A DNA stretch of 5,796 nt from an uncultured Vogesella sp. (GTDB lineage Bacteria; Pseudomonadota; Gammaproteobacteria; Burkholderiales; Chromobacteriaceae), in assembly GCA_946479405.1 (NCBI GenBank), contig CAMLGD010000206.1, forward strand, positions 1 through 5,796, read 5' to 3'. A model generated the notes under the pieces. The model was not told where the DNA came from and searched no databases. It was given only the letters and a program-made list of their open reading frames with translations. Of this stretch, positions 1 to 4,825 are shown one piece after another (the stretch's first letter is position 1; every line of letters begins with the position of its first letter). The position numbers and the translations under genes are program-made.

Positions 1-1984
1 GCCAACGTTGCAACAGCTGCGGCGCCAGCTGGCGGGCAGCCTCCAGCAGTTCGATATCGGCCTCCAGATCGGCAAAGCGCAGCATCGGCAAGCCGCTCTG
101 TCGCGCGCCGAGGAATTCACCGGGGCCGCGGATGTTCAGATCCTGGCGCGCGATCTCGAAGCCATCGGTGTTTTCATAAATCACCTTCAGCCGCGCCTTG
201 GCCAGCTCCGACAGTGGCGTCTCGAACAGCAGCACGCAGGTGGACTTGGCGGCGCCGCGCCCTACCCGGCCGCGCAGCTGGTGCAACTGCGCCAGGCCCA
301 TGCGCTCGGCGTGCTCGATCACCATCAGGCTGGCATTGGGCACGTCGACACCCACCTCGATCACCGTGGTGGCCACCAGGATGTGCAACTCGCCGGCGGC
401 GAACTGCGCCATCACCGCAGCCTTCTCCGCCGCCTTCATGCGGCCGTGTACCAGGCCGATACCCCACTGCGGCAGATCCTGCTGCAGCACCACGTGGGTA
501 TCCACCGCGGTCTGCAGCTGCAGCGCCTCGGATTCCTCGATCAGCGGGCACACCCAGTACACCTGGTTGCCTTCGCCGCAGGTCTTGTTGACATAGGCCA
601 CCACCGCATCGCGGCGCTCGGCGCTGATCAGCTTGGTAACGATGGGGGTGCGTCCGGGCGGTAGCTCGTCGATCACCGACACGTCCAGGTCGGCGTAGAA
701 GCTCATCGCCAGCGTGCGCGGAATCGGCGTCGCCGACATCATCAGCTGGTGCGGCTCGGCACCCTTCTGCTGCAGCGCCAGGCGCTGGCCGACGCCGAAA
801 CGGTGCTGCTCGTCGACGATCACCAGCCCCAGTCGCTCGAAGCTCACATCGTCCTGAAACAAGGCATGGGTGCCCACCGCCAACCGCGCCGCGCCGCTGG
901 CGATACTGGCGGTCATCTCGCCGCGCGCCTTCTTGCGCAGGCTGCCGGACAGCCACGCCACCTCGATACCCAGCGGCGCCAGCCAGGCGGACAGTTTCAG
1001 ATAATGCTGCTCGGCCAGAATCTCGGTCGGCGCCATCAGCGCCACCTGGAAACCGGCCTCGATCGCCGCCAGTGCGCTCATCGCCGCCACCACGGTCTTG
1101 CCGCTGCCGACATCGCCCTGCAGCAGGCGGTTCATCGGGTGCGGCAGTGCCAGATCGGTAGTGATCTCGGCCAGCACTTTCTGCTGTGCGCCGGTCAGCG
1201 CGAATGGCAGCTTGGCCACAAGCTGGCGGCGCAGGCTGCCGTCGCCCTGAATCACCGGCGCGGTGCCTTCACGCCGCGCGCGGTAGGCCAGCCGCATCGA
1301 CAGCTGCTGTGCCAGCAACTCGTCGAACTTCAACCGCTGCCAGGCCGGCAGGTTGCCGTCGGTAAGCTGGGTGGCGGAATACTCCGGTCCCGGCCGGTGC
1401 AGCAGTTGCACCGCGTCGGCAAACGGCATCAAGCCCAGGCTGCGACGTACTTCGTCCGGCAGGGTCTCCGGCAGCGGCAAGGCTTTCAGTTCGGCGTGCA
1501 CCAACCGGCGCAGCACCGGCTGGGTCAGGCCGTTCACTGTCGGGTATACCGGAGTGAGGCTGTCGGCCAGCGCATCGCCTTCTCGCACGCTGCGCAGCTT
1601 GGGGTGCACCATCTCGTCGCCGAAAAAACCGCGGCGGATTTCGCCCAGTGCGCGTACGCGACTACCGACGACCAGCGCCTGCTGGGTATTGGGGTAGAAA
1701 TGGATGAAGCGCAGCACCAGCTTGCCGGACTTGTCCTCGACCTGCGCCACCAGCTGGCGACGCGGACGGAACTGCACCTCGCACTTCGTCACCTCGCCTT
1801 CCACCAGCACCGCCTGGCCATACGGCGCCTGCGCGATGGGGTAGAGATGGGTTTCGTCCTCGTAACGCAGCGGCAAATGCAACACCAGATCGAAGCGGCG
1901 GCGGATGCCCAGCTTCTCCAGTTTCTTGGCGGTGGCGGCCGGCGCCGCAGGCGGCTGGCTGGCGATGTCGACGGGATGGTTCAT
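1..1984 (-). CDS. recG: ATP-dependent DNA helicase RecG (3' end cut by window edge)
   Basis: RecG is a cytosolic superfamily 2 helicase that remodels stalled replication forks and branch-migrates Holliday junctions and R-loops. The frame is open for 661 codons from the ATG at 1984 to the left edge. Visible in order: an N-terminal segment with LHLPLRYED (about residues 35-43); the OB-fold wedge domain (about 55-150); Walker A GDVGSGKT (290-297, Lys296); helicase box DEQH (391-394) followed by RFGVGQR; motif III SATPIPRT (417-424); motif VI QLRGRVGRG (569-577); and the RecG-specific GEFLGARQSG (622-631) of the C-terminal translocation region. RecG is usually about 680-700 residues, so roughly 20-30 C-terminal residues lie outside. 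No key motif is missing. The N-terminus is Pro/Ala-rich and lacks the LTGVG segment of the E. coli protein, but LHLPLRYED lies at about the same distance from the start, which supports this ATG. The ribosome binding site is poor. The family call is essentially certain; the exact start is less so. Confidence 0.97.
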   Translation of the reverse strand, partial: MNHPVDIASQPPAAPAATAKKLEKLGIRRRFDLVLHLPLRYEDETHLYPIAQAPYGQAVLVEGEVTKCEVQFRPRRQLVAQVEDKSGKLVLRFIHFYPNTQQALVVGSRVRALGEIRRGFFGDEMVHPKLRSVREGDALADSLTPVYPTVNGLTQPVLRRLVHAELKALPLPETLPDEVRRSLGLMPFADAVQLLHRPGPEYSATQLTDGNLPAWQRLKFDELLAQQLSMRLAYRARREGTAPVIQGDGSLRRQLVAKLPFALTGAQQKVLAEITTDLALPHPMNRLLQGDVGSGKTVVAAMSALAAIEAGFQVALMAPTEILAEQHYLKLSAWLAPLGIEVAWLSGSLRKKARGEMTASIASGAARLAVGTHALFQDDVSFERLGLVIVDEQHRFGVGQRLALQQKGAEPHQLMMSATPIPRTLAMSFYADLDVSVIDELPPGRTPIVTKLISAERRDAVVAYVNKTCGEGNQVYWVCPLIEESEALQLQTAVDTHVVLQQDLPQWGIGLVHGRMKAAEKAAVMAQFAAGELHILVATTVIEVGVDVPNASLMVIEHAERMGLAQLHQLRGRVGRGAAKSTCVLLFETPLSELAKARLKVIYENTDGFEIARQDLNIRGPGEFLGARQSGLPMLRFADLEADIELLEAARQLAPQLLQRW

Positions 1985-1991
1985 GCCTGCG

Positions 1992-1997
1992 ATTGTA
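1992..1997 (-). promoter_or_regulatory. Possible -10 box for recG, very close to the start codon
   Basis: The minus strand reads TACAAT here (5 of 6 matches to TATAAT), ending 8 nt before the A of the recG ATG. No good -35 hexamer lies 16-18 nt upstream, and no extended -10 TG precedes it. If it is used, transcription would begin at or within a base or two of the start codon and give an essentially leaderless mRNA. That would agree with the lack of a convincing ribosome binding site (only a TTAGG far upstream). This is an inference from one hexamer and could be chance. Confidence 0.28.
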
Positions 1998-2073
1998 CCT
2001 AAGAGCCTGGGCATCGTCTTTTTACGGCGACAAGCAAATGAGCGCGGCCATGGCGGCACCGCGCCACTTGCCG

Positions 2074-2107
2074 CACAAAACAAACGGGACGGCAGCTGCC
2101 GTCCCGT
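2074..2107 (-). terminator. Rho-independent terminator downstream of the DUF2147 gene
   Basis: A perfect 24-bp palindrome lies at 2084-2107, with arm ACGGGACGGCAG followed immediately by its reverse complement. In RNA it would form about a 10-bp GC-rich stem closed by a tetraloop. Read on the minus strand it is followed by a T-rich tail (TTTGTTTTGTG, 2084 down to 2074), the pattern of an intrinsic terminator. It sits about 40 nt beyond the stop codon of the DUF2147 gene and before recG, so it should separate the two transcripts. On the plus strand the stem is not followed by a T tract. Confidence 0.8.
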
Positions 2108-2115
2108 GTGGTAGC

Positions 2116-2137
2116 AAGGTTGGCCGCGGCCAACCTT
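2116..2137. repeat. Perfect 22-bp palindrome between the DUF2147 stop codon and the terminator
   Basis: The arm AAGGTTGGCCG at 2116-2126 is followed directly by its exact reverse complement at 2127-2137. It begins 9 nt after the DUF2147 stop codon on the minus strand and lies 8 nt from the terminator palindrome, so an RNA reading through would fold into two hairpins in tandem. It has no T tract of its own on the minus strand, which makes it unlikely to be an independent terminator. It may protect the mRNA 3' end or assist termination; a protein-binding palindrome is also possible. Confidence 0.7.
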
Positions 2138-2146
2138 TAACCTGTC

Positions 2147-2578
2147 TTACTGCCGTTCCCACACCTGAGTGCGGCCCAGCAGCGAGATGCCGAGGAAGCC
2201 GCGCACTTCCAGCTTCTTGCCACCTTCCACCAGCTTGGCCTTGGCGCTGTACACCTTGCCGGACTTCGGATCGAGGATCTTGCCGTTTTCCCAGGCATCG
2301 CCGTCTTTTTTCAGGCCGGTCATGATGGTCAGGCCAACAATCGGCTTGCCCTTCTGCGCACCGTCACATTTGTCGCAGATCGCCTCCGGGTTATTGAACA
2401 GCTTGATCACCCTGCCGCTCAGTTCGCCGTTGGCCGCTTCGCTGATTTCCACCAGCGACTTGGGCTGGTGGGTTTCGTCGTCGATGGTTTTCCAGGTACC
2501 GCCAGCGCCCACGGCCAGCGCGGCCTGAGTCGCCAGGGTCAGCGCGGAAACAGCAGCCAGTTTTGCCAGTGCTTTCAT
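2147..2578 (-). CDS. Exported DUF2147 family protein
   Basis: This 143-residue protein has a clear Sec signal peptide: Lys2 and Lys6, a hydrophobic stretch over residues 7-21, and a likely signal peptidase I site after the ALA at 20-22. The mature part of about 121 residues has the conserved run of the DUF2147 family: GTWKTIDDET (27-36), KSLVEI, NGELSGRVIKL (50-60), a CDKC pair (Cys68 and Cys71), KPIVGL, GLKK, ILDPKSGKVY (101-110) and the C-terminal VRGFLGISLLGRTQVW (125-140). The expected location is the periplasm. The family's biochemical function is, to my knowledge, not established, so I give none. The ATG at 2578 is preferred because a strong GAGGGAG ribosome binding site lies 6 nt upstream and the signal peptide starts there; the frame extends upstream only through a TTG at 2671. 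The gene begins 98 nt after the phosphoesterase gene ends and is followed by two palindromes, one a terminator. Confidence 0.93.
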   Translation of the reverse strand: MKALAKLAAVSALTLATQAALAVGAGGTWKTIDDETHQPKSLVEISEAANGELSGRVIKLFNNPEAICDKCDGAQKGKPIVGLTIMTGLKKDGDAWENGKILDPKSGKVYSAKAKLVEGGKKLEVRGFLGISLLGRTQVWERQ

Positions 2579-2584
2579 GTGTAT

Positions 2585-2591
2585 CTCCCTC
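2585..2591 (-). promoter_or_regulatory. Ribosome binding site fixing the DUF2147 start
   Basis: The minus strand reads GAGGGAG, 6 nt before the ATG at 2578. It decides between this start, which opens a textbook signal peptide, and a 31-codon upstream extension from a TTG at 2671 that has no comparable site. Confidence 0.8.
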
Positions 2592-2647
2592 GTATTGTGT
2601 CTGGCGCGGGCACCCCTCATGCCTTTTTTCAAACGCCAGTTTGGTGC

Positions 2648-2663
2648 TACGGCTCTAGCCGTA
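2648..2663. repeat. Short inverted repeat between the phosphoesterase and DUF2147 genes
   Basis: TACGGCT at 2648-2654 pairs with AGCCGTA at 2657-2663 across two bases. It lies 13 nt past the phosphoesterase stop codon on the minus strand and about 70 nt before the DUF2147 start. No T tract follows on either strand, so it is not a classical terminator. It could be an mRNA 3'-end structure or a binding site. I found no convincing -35/-10 pair for the DUF2147 gene in this spacer. Confidence 0.45.
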
Positions 2664-2676
2664 ATGCGCAAAATTA

Positions 2677-3450
2677 TCAGCCACTTGCGGCAGCGTCAAC
2701 GGTTGTCGCCGTCACCACGCCGCTTAGCAGCCAGGCAGCCCAGTCCGGGCGGCCATTGCGCACCGCCTGAGCCGCTGCGGCATGCCAGTCGTAGGCGATG
2801 CGCAACAGCTGCAGCTGCCAGCCGCCGGTCACCCGTTCGACAATCGCATAGCTGGCATGCGGGGCACCGGTCTGCACCCGGTGGTAGCCGCCGTCGGTAT
2901 CGTCGTAGGCCGGCAAGCCGACGCTGCCCGGATTGAGCAACAGCGGCCCGTCCGGCAGCTGCAGAATGCGCGGCATGTGGCTATGGCCGCACAACACCAG
3001 CGTAGCCGTGGTCGGCCCCAGCCGTTGCGCCACGGTCTGCGGGCTGGCCGGCACCAGGTTGGCCGCCACAATGTCGTCCAGCAGGTACTGCAAATCCGTC
3101 TGCGGCGTGCCGTGGGTGAGCTGCACGTCCCCCAGGTGCAACGCGCCCGGCAGCGATGCCAGCCAGGCACGCTGCAGCGGCGAGGTCTGTTCGTAGGCAT
3201 ATTGATCGGACGGGCCGCCGGGGCGCTGCTGGCAAGCCAGCAACTGGCGCTCGTGGTTGCCGGCGATGGTGGGCAGGTTCAGTCCCATCAACAGGTCGGC
3301 GGTTTCCGCCGGCCACAGCGGGCCGGACAGGATATCGCCCAGGTTCAGCGCATGACTGACGCCGCGGCGGTGCATATCAGCCAGCACCGCTTGCAGCGCC
3401 GGGAAATTGCCGTGGATGTCGGATAGCACGGCAAAACGATCTGGCAGCAT
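2677..3450 (-). CDS. YfcE-like metallophosphoesterase (calcineurin-like fold)
   Basis: This 257-residue cytosolic protein is predicted to be a dinuclear metal-dependent phosphoesterase. All motifs of the calcineurin-like superfamily are present in order: SDIHGN (10-15, metal ligands Asp11 and His13), LGD (37-39, bridging Asp39), GNHE (64-67, Asn65 and catalytic His66), LTHGTP (111-116, His113) and GHSH (155-158, His156 and His158). NPGSVG (173-178) is typical of the YfcE/MJ0936-like branch. In that branch some members hydrolyse phosphodiesters, but the substrate here cannot be read from sequence. The C-terminal 60 or so residues are Ala-rich and less conserved, and there is no signal peptide. 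The start at 3450 is supported by GAGGAA 6 nt upstream and by SDIHGN lying close to the N-terminus, as is usual. The upstream spacer is packed with hairpins, including a terminator-like one within 20 nt of the start codon. Confidence 0.93.
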   Translation of the reverse strand: MLPDRFAVLSDIHGNFPALQAVLADMHRRGVSHALNLGDILSGPLWPAETADLLMGLNLPTIAGNHERQLLACQQRPGGPSDQYAYEQTSPLQRAWLASLPGALHLGDVQLTHGTPQTDLQYLLDDIVAANLVPASPQTVAQRLGPTTATLVLCGHSHMPRILQLPDGPLLLNPGSVGLPAYDDTDGGYHRVQTGAPHASYAIVERVTGGWQLQLLRIAYDWHAAAAQAVRNGRPDWAAWLLSGVVTATTVDAAASG

Positions 3451-3456
3451 GGCAGG

Positions 3457-3462
3457 TTCCTC
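3457..3462 (-). promoter_or_regulatory. Ribosome binding site of the phosphoesterase gene
   Basis: The minus strand reads GAGGAA, 6 nt before the ATG at 3450. It is only 8 nt downstream of the terminator-like hairpin at 3471-3490, so folding of that hairpin could in principle affect ribosome access. Confidence 0.7.
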
Positions 3463-3466
3463 GACG

Positions 3467-3490
3467 CGAAAAGCGGCCGGCTGGCCGCTT
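3467..3490 (-). terminator. Terminator-like hairpin just upstream of the phosphoesterase start
   Basis: AAGCGGCC (3471-3478) pairs with GGCCGCTT (3483-3490) around a 4-nt loop. Read on the minus strand the stem is followed by a short T run (CTTTTCG), giving an intrinsic-terminator shape of modest strength. It lies in the leader of the phosphoesterase gene, ending about 20 nt before its ATG, which is an unusual place for an ordinary terminator. It could end read-through from the PhzF-like gene upstream or act as an attenuator. The same 8-bp stem sequence recurs at 3636-3654. Confidence 0.5.
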
Positions 3491-3500
3491 GAGAAGGTAG

Positions 3501-3533
3501 ACCAAGCCCTTGCGCGTGGCGCAAGGACTTGGT
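3501..3533 (-). repeat. Long 15-bp stem with a 3-nt loop in the phosphoesterase leader
   Basis: The arms at 3501-3515 and 3519-3533 are complementary except at one position. In minus-strand RNA that position is a U-G wobble, so the stem is fully paired. In plus-strand RNA it is a C-A mismatch. On the plus strand the stem is followed by TTTTG, which resembles a weak terminator, but no plus-strand gene lies upstream to need one. The asymmetry favours a role in a minus-strand transcript, such as part of a structured 5' leader of the phosphoesterase gene, or a transcript-end structure of the PhzF-like gene. Confidence 0.6.
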
Positions 3534-3570
3534 TTTGTACACGGGAAGACGGCTAATGCGATGGCTTGCC

Positions 3571-3597
3571 CGGAGCGGCCCGGCGTTGCCGGCTCCG
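3571..3597. repeat. Imperfect inverted repeat in the spacer
   Basis: CGGAGC (3571-3576) pairs with GCTCCG (3592-3597). Two further G-C pairs continue inward after a one-base bulge. It has no T tract on either side. It is one of five inverted repeats in the same spacer and is weak when taken alone. Confidence 0.35.
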
Positions 3598-3600
3598 GTC

Positions 3601-3621
3601 ACGGGTAAATGTCACACCCGT
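3601..3621. repeat. Small inverted repeat, possible binding site
   Basis: ACGGGT (3601-3606) and ACCCGT (3616-3621) are exact reverse complements separated by an A/T-richer 9-nt spacer. The centre-to-centre distance of about 15 bp is unlike that of a tight hairpin and could instead suit a dimeric DNA-binding protein. No promoter can be assigned confidently next to it. Confidence 0.3.
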
Positions 3622-3635
3622 TGCGCAACCTACTG

Positions 3636-3654
3636 AAGCGGCCAAAGGCCGCTT
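3636..3654 (-). terminator. Hairpin after the PhzF-like gene, probable weak terminator
   Basis: AAGCGGCC (3636-3643) pairs with GGCCGCTT (3647-3654) around a 3-nt loop, starting 21 nt beyond the stop codon of the PhzF-like gene on the minus strand. The position suits a transcript-end structure. However, the tail on the minus strand (CTTCAGTAGG) lacks a proper T run, so termination would be weak or Rho-assisted. The stem is identical in both arms to that at 3471-3490. Confidence 0.45.
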
Positions 3655-3675
3655 GCTTGTGAAAAGCCGCGCCAC

Positions 3676-4521
3676 TCAGGGCAAGTGGAACATGCCCTCG
3701 CCCAGCAGCTGCACCTTGCCGCCCACCTGCACCGTGCCATCGGCCGCCACATCCAGGTACAGCACGTTGGGGCGCTGGATCGCCGCGCCCTGCTCGATAC
3801 GCCACGACAGCGGCGCCAGACCGTTCAGCGCGCACCAGCCCCCCAGGTTGGCGCAGGCGCTGCCGGTACCCGGATCCTCAATCACCGCACCCTGCTGCTC
3901 GAAAAACAGCCGCACGGTGGCCACGTTGCCTGCCACATGCCACAGGTAGGCGATGCTGCGTCCCGGGCTCAAGGTGGCGTGACGCACGAACAGCTCGTGC
4001 ACCGGTCTGGCTGCCAATACTGCCTCGCGACTGGCAAGGCGGATCAGCAGCTGTTCGCTGCCGGCATTCACCCACATCGGCTCGGCGGCAATGTCATTCG
4101 CGCCAAGGCCCAGCATCGCCGCGGCATCGCTAGCGGCAAGGTTGGCCGCACGCTGGCTGGCCGGCACCGCGGTAAGGCGGAACACGCCATCCTGCCGCCG
4201 GATCGGAATCAGCCCGGCGCGGGTGCGCAGCGCAAAGCTGTCGCCCAGCCCGTGCAGCGCCTGCAGTACCGCGGCGCTGCCGATGGTGGGATGACCGGCG
4301 AACGGCAGTTCATAACTGGGGGTGAAGATGCGCAGGCTGGCGGCGGCCTCTGCATCGCCCGGCAGCAGGAACACGGTTTCCGACAGGTTGAACTGCCGCG
4401 CGATCAGCTGCATGTCGTCGTCCGACAAGCCCGCGGCAGCGGTAAACACCGCCAACGGGTTGCCGCCGAAACGGCTTTCGGCAAACACATTGACGATCTG
4501 GTAAGCGTACCTGGTGGTCAT
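3676..4521 (-). CDS. PhzF family isomerase/epimerase-like enzyme
   Basis: This 281-residue cytosolic protein belongs to the PhzF (diaminopimelate-epimerase-like fold) family. Visible marks in order: IVNVFAESRFGGNPLAV (9-25); FNLSETVFLLP (44-54), whose Glu48 matches the catalytic glutamate of PhzF; FTPSYELPFAGHPTIGSA (66-83); AYLWHVAGN (191-199); and EDPGTGSACANLGGW (215-229), the second half-site loop. The length is normal for the family. Known members include the isomerase of phenazine synthesis, but no phenazine genes are present here and most bacterial homologues have unknown substrates, so a phenazine role should not be assumed. The start at 4521 is set by AAGGAG 6 nt upstream and by the family's usual short N-terminus; the frame remains open to 4629 without family similarity. 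The gene is transcribed divergently from sstT across a spacer of about 300 nt and is followed by a hairpin. Confidence 0.93.
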   Translation of the reverse strand: MTTRYAYQIVNVFAESRFGGNPLAVFTAAAGLSDDDMQLIARQFNLSETVFLLPGDAEAAASLRIFTPSYELPFAGHPTIGSAAVLQALHGLGDSFALRTRAGLIPIRRQDGVFRLTAVPASQRAANLAASDAAAMLGLGANDIAAEPMWVNAGSEQLLIRLASREAVLAARPVHELFVRHATLSPGRSIAYLWHVAGNVATVRLFFEQQGAVIEDPGTGSACANLGGWCALNGLAPLSWRIEQGAAIQRPNVLYLDVAADGTVQVGGKVQLLGEGMFHLP

Positions 4522-4527
4522 GCCACA

Positions 4528-4533
4528 CTCCTT
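4528..4533 (-). promoter_or_regulatory. Ribosome binding site fixing the PhzF-like gene start
   Basis: The minus strand reads AAGGAG, a near-consensus Shine-Dalgarno sequence 6 nt before the ATG at 4521. It argues against the longer upstream reading to 4629. Confidence 0.8.
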
Positions 4534-4650
4534 GTACTGGTCTGCGACGGATAAACAGGCATTAAGCCATGCCATTGGCACACCAAACAGGGGCCACCGG
4601 CAAACAGTTTGTTTTCCCGGTGCTGGCAATGGCGACAGGTGTCACTACTG

Positions 4651-4675
4651 AATATTGGATACGGTACCCAATATT
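4651..4675. promoter_or_regulatory. 25-bp near-perfect palindrome, candidate operator for sstT
   Basis: AATATTGG at 4651-4658 and its exact reverse complement CCAATATT at 4668-4675 flank an inner TAC (4660-4662) and GTA (4664-4666). Of 12 paired positions around a single central base, 11 are symmetric. The site is A/T-rich within GC-rich DNA and ends 7 bp before the -10 hexamer at 4683-4688, so it covers where a -35 element would be. Symmetry, length and position are those of a dimeric repressor or activator site. The TTGG...CCAA core loosely resembles GntR-family (FadR/PdhR-type) operators, but the regulator cannot be identified from this window. Confidence 0.65.
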
Positions 4676-4679
4676 ATTT

Positions 4680-4688
4680 TGTTACAAT
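4680..4688 (+). promoter_or_regulatory. Extended -10 promoter for sstT
   Basis: TGTTACAAT fits the extended -10 pattern TGnTATAAT with one mismatch. No good -35 hexamer exists at 16-18 bp spacing, as is common for extended -10 promoters. Transcription would begin near 4695, giving a leader of about 130 nt before the sstT ATG. The palindrome at 4651-4675 sits immediately upstream. Confidence 0.6.
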
Positions 4689-4755
4689 TTGTGGGCTCGT
4701 GTTTGTGCAGCCATCCGGTCTGATTGTTCTGCCGTTTCCGAATCGTCTTGCAGTT

Positions 4756-4793
4756 GGCCGCACACCGGCCTGTCACGCGCCATGCGCGGACAG
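4756..4793 (+). repeat. Two adjacent hairpins in the sstT leader
   Basis: The first is GGCCG (4756-4760) with CGGCC (4766-4770) around CACAC. The second pairs CTGTC/GACAG and CGCGC/GCGCG over 4770-4793 with a single bulged A and a CAT loop, a 10-bp stem. They share base 4770, so at least one end pair is exclusive between them. No T tract follows, so neither is a terminator. They end 32 nt before the ATG and could influence mRNA stability or translation. I do not recognise a known riboswitch class. Confidence 0.5.
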
Positions 4794-4825
4794 CAAACCA
4801 ATAACGATAGCAACGTGGAACCGAA

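Larger units (their letters stand above)
4522..4825. other. Divergent intergenic region between the PhzF-like gene and sstT
   Basis: The 304-nt spacer holds no convincing gene. Its right part carries the sstT promoter, a palindromic operator candidate and a two-hairpin leader, listed separately. The left part (4522-4650), which should carry the PhzF-like gene's promoter, has only minor inverted repeats: TGCCA-TGGCA around 4570-4580 and CACCGG/CCGGTG at 4595-4600/4617-4622. I found no reliable -35/-10 pair there on the minus strand. Confidence 0.6.

Noticed and set aside
749..2002. Long plus-strand open frame (417 codons) opposite recG
   Set aside because: It is antisense to a full set of RecG motifs, is rich in Gln/His/Arg as expected for the reverse of GC-rich codons, has no recognisable domain, and is a by-product of codon bias.
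2782..3426. Plus-strand open frame (214 codons) opposite the phosphoesterase gene
   Set aside because: The minus-strand frame has all five metallophosphoesterase motifs. The opposite frame has none and no ribosome binding site.
3501..3540. Plus-strand terminator of an unseen small RNA (stem followed by TTTTG)
   Set aside because: No plus-strand promoter was found upstream, and the stem pairs better as minus-strand RNA.
3345..3602. Minus-strand frame of 85 codons covering the hairpin-rich spacer
   Set aside because: It runs through the inverted repeats and into the phosphoesterase gene in another frame, with no ribosome binding site or recognisable protein features.
3676..4521. Phenazine biosynthesis locus
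   Set aside because: Only a PhzF-family member is present. No phzA/B/C/D/E/G-like genes flank it, and most PhzF homologues are unrelated to phenazines.
3685..4554. Plus-strand open frame (289 codons) opposite the PhzF-like gene
   Set aside because: The minus-strand frame has all PhzF motifs and a good ribosome binding site; the plus frame shows no family features.
4691..4723. Ten-codon GTG-started leader frame with Ser and Cys codons before sstT
   Set aside because: It tempted as a serine-sensing leader peptide, but it has no ribosome binding site, would begin almost at or before the predicted transcript start, and has only two Ser codons.
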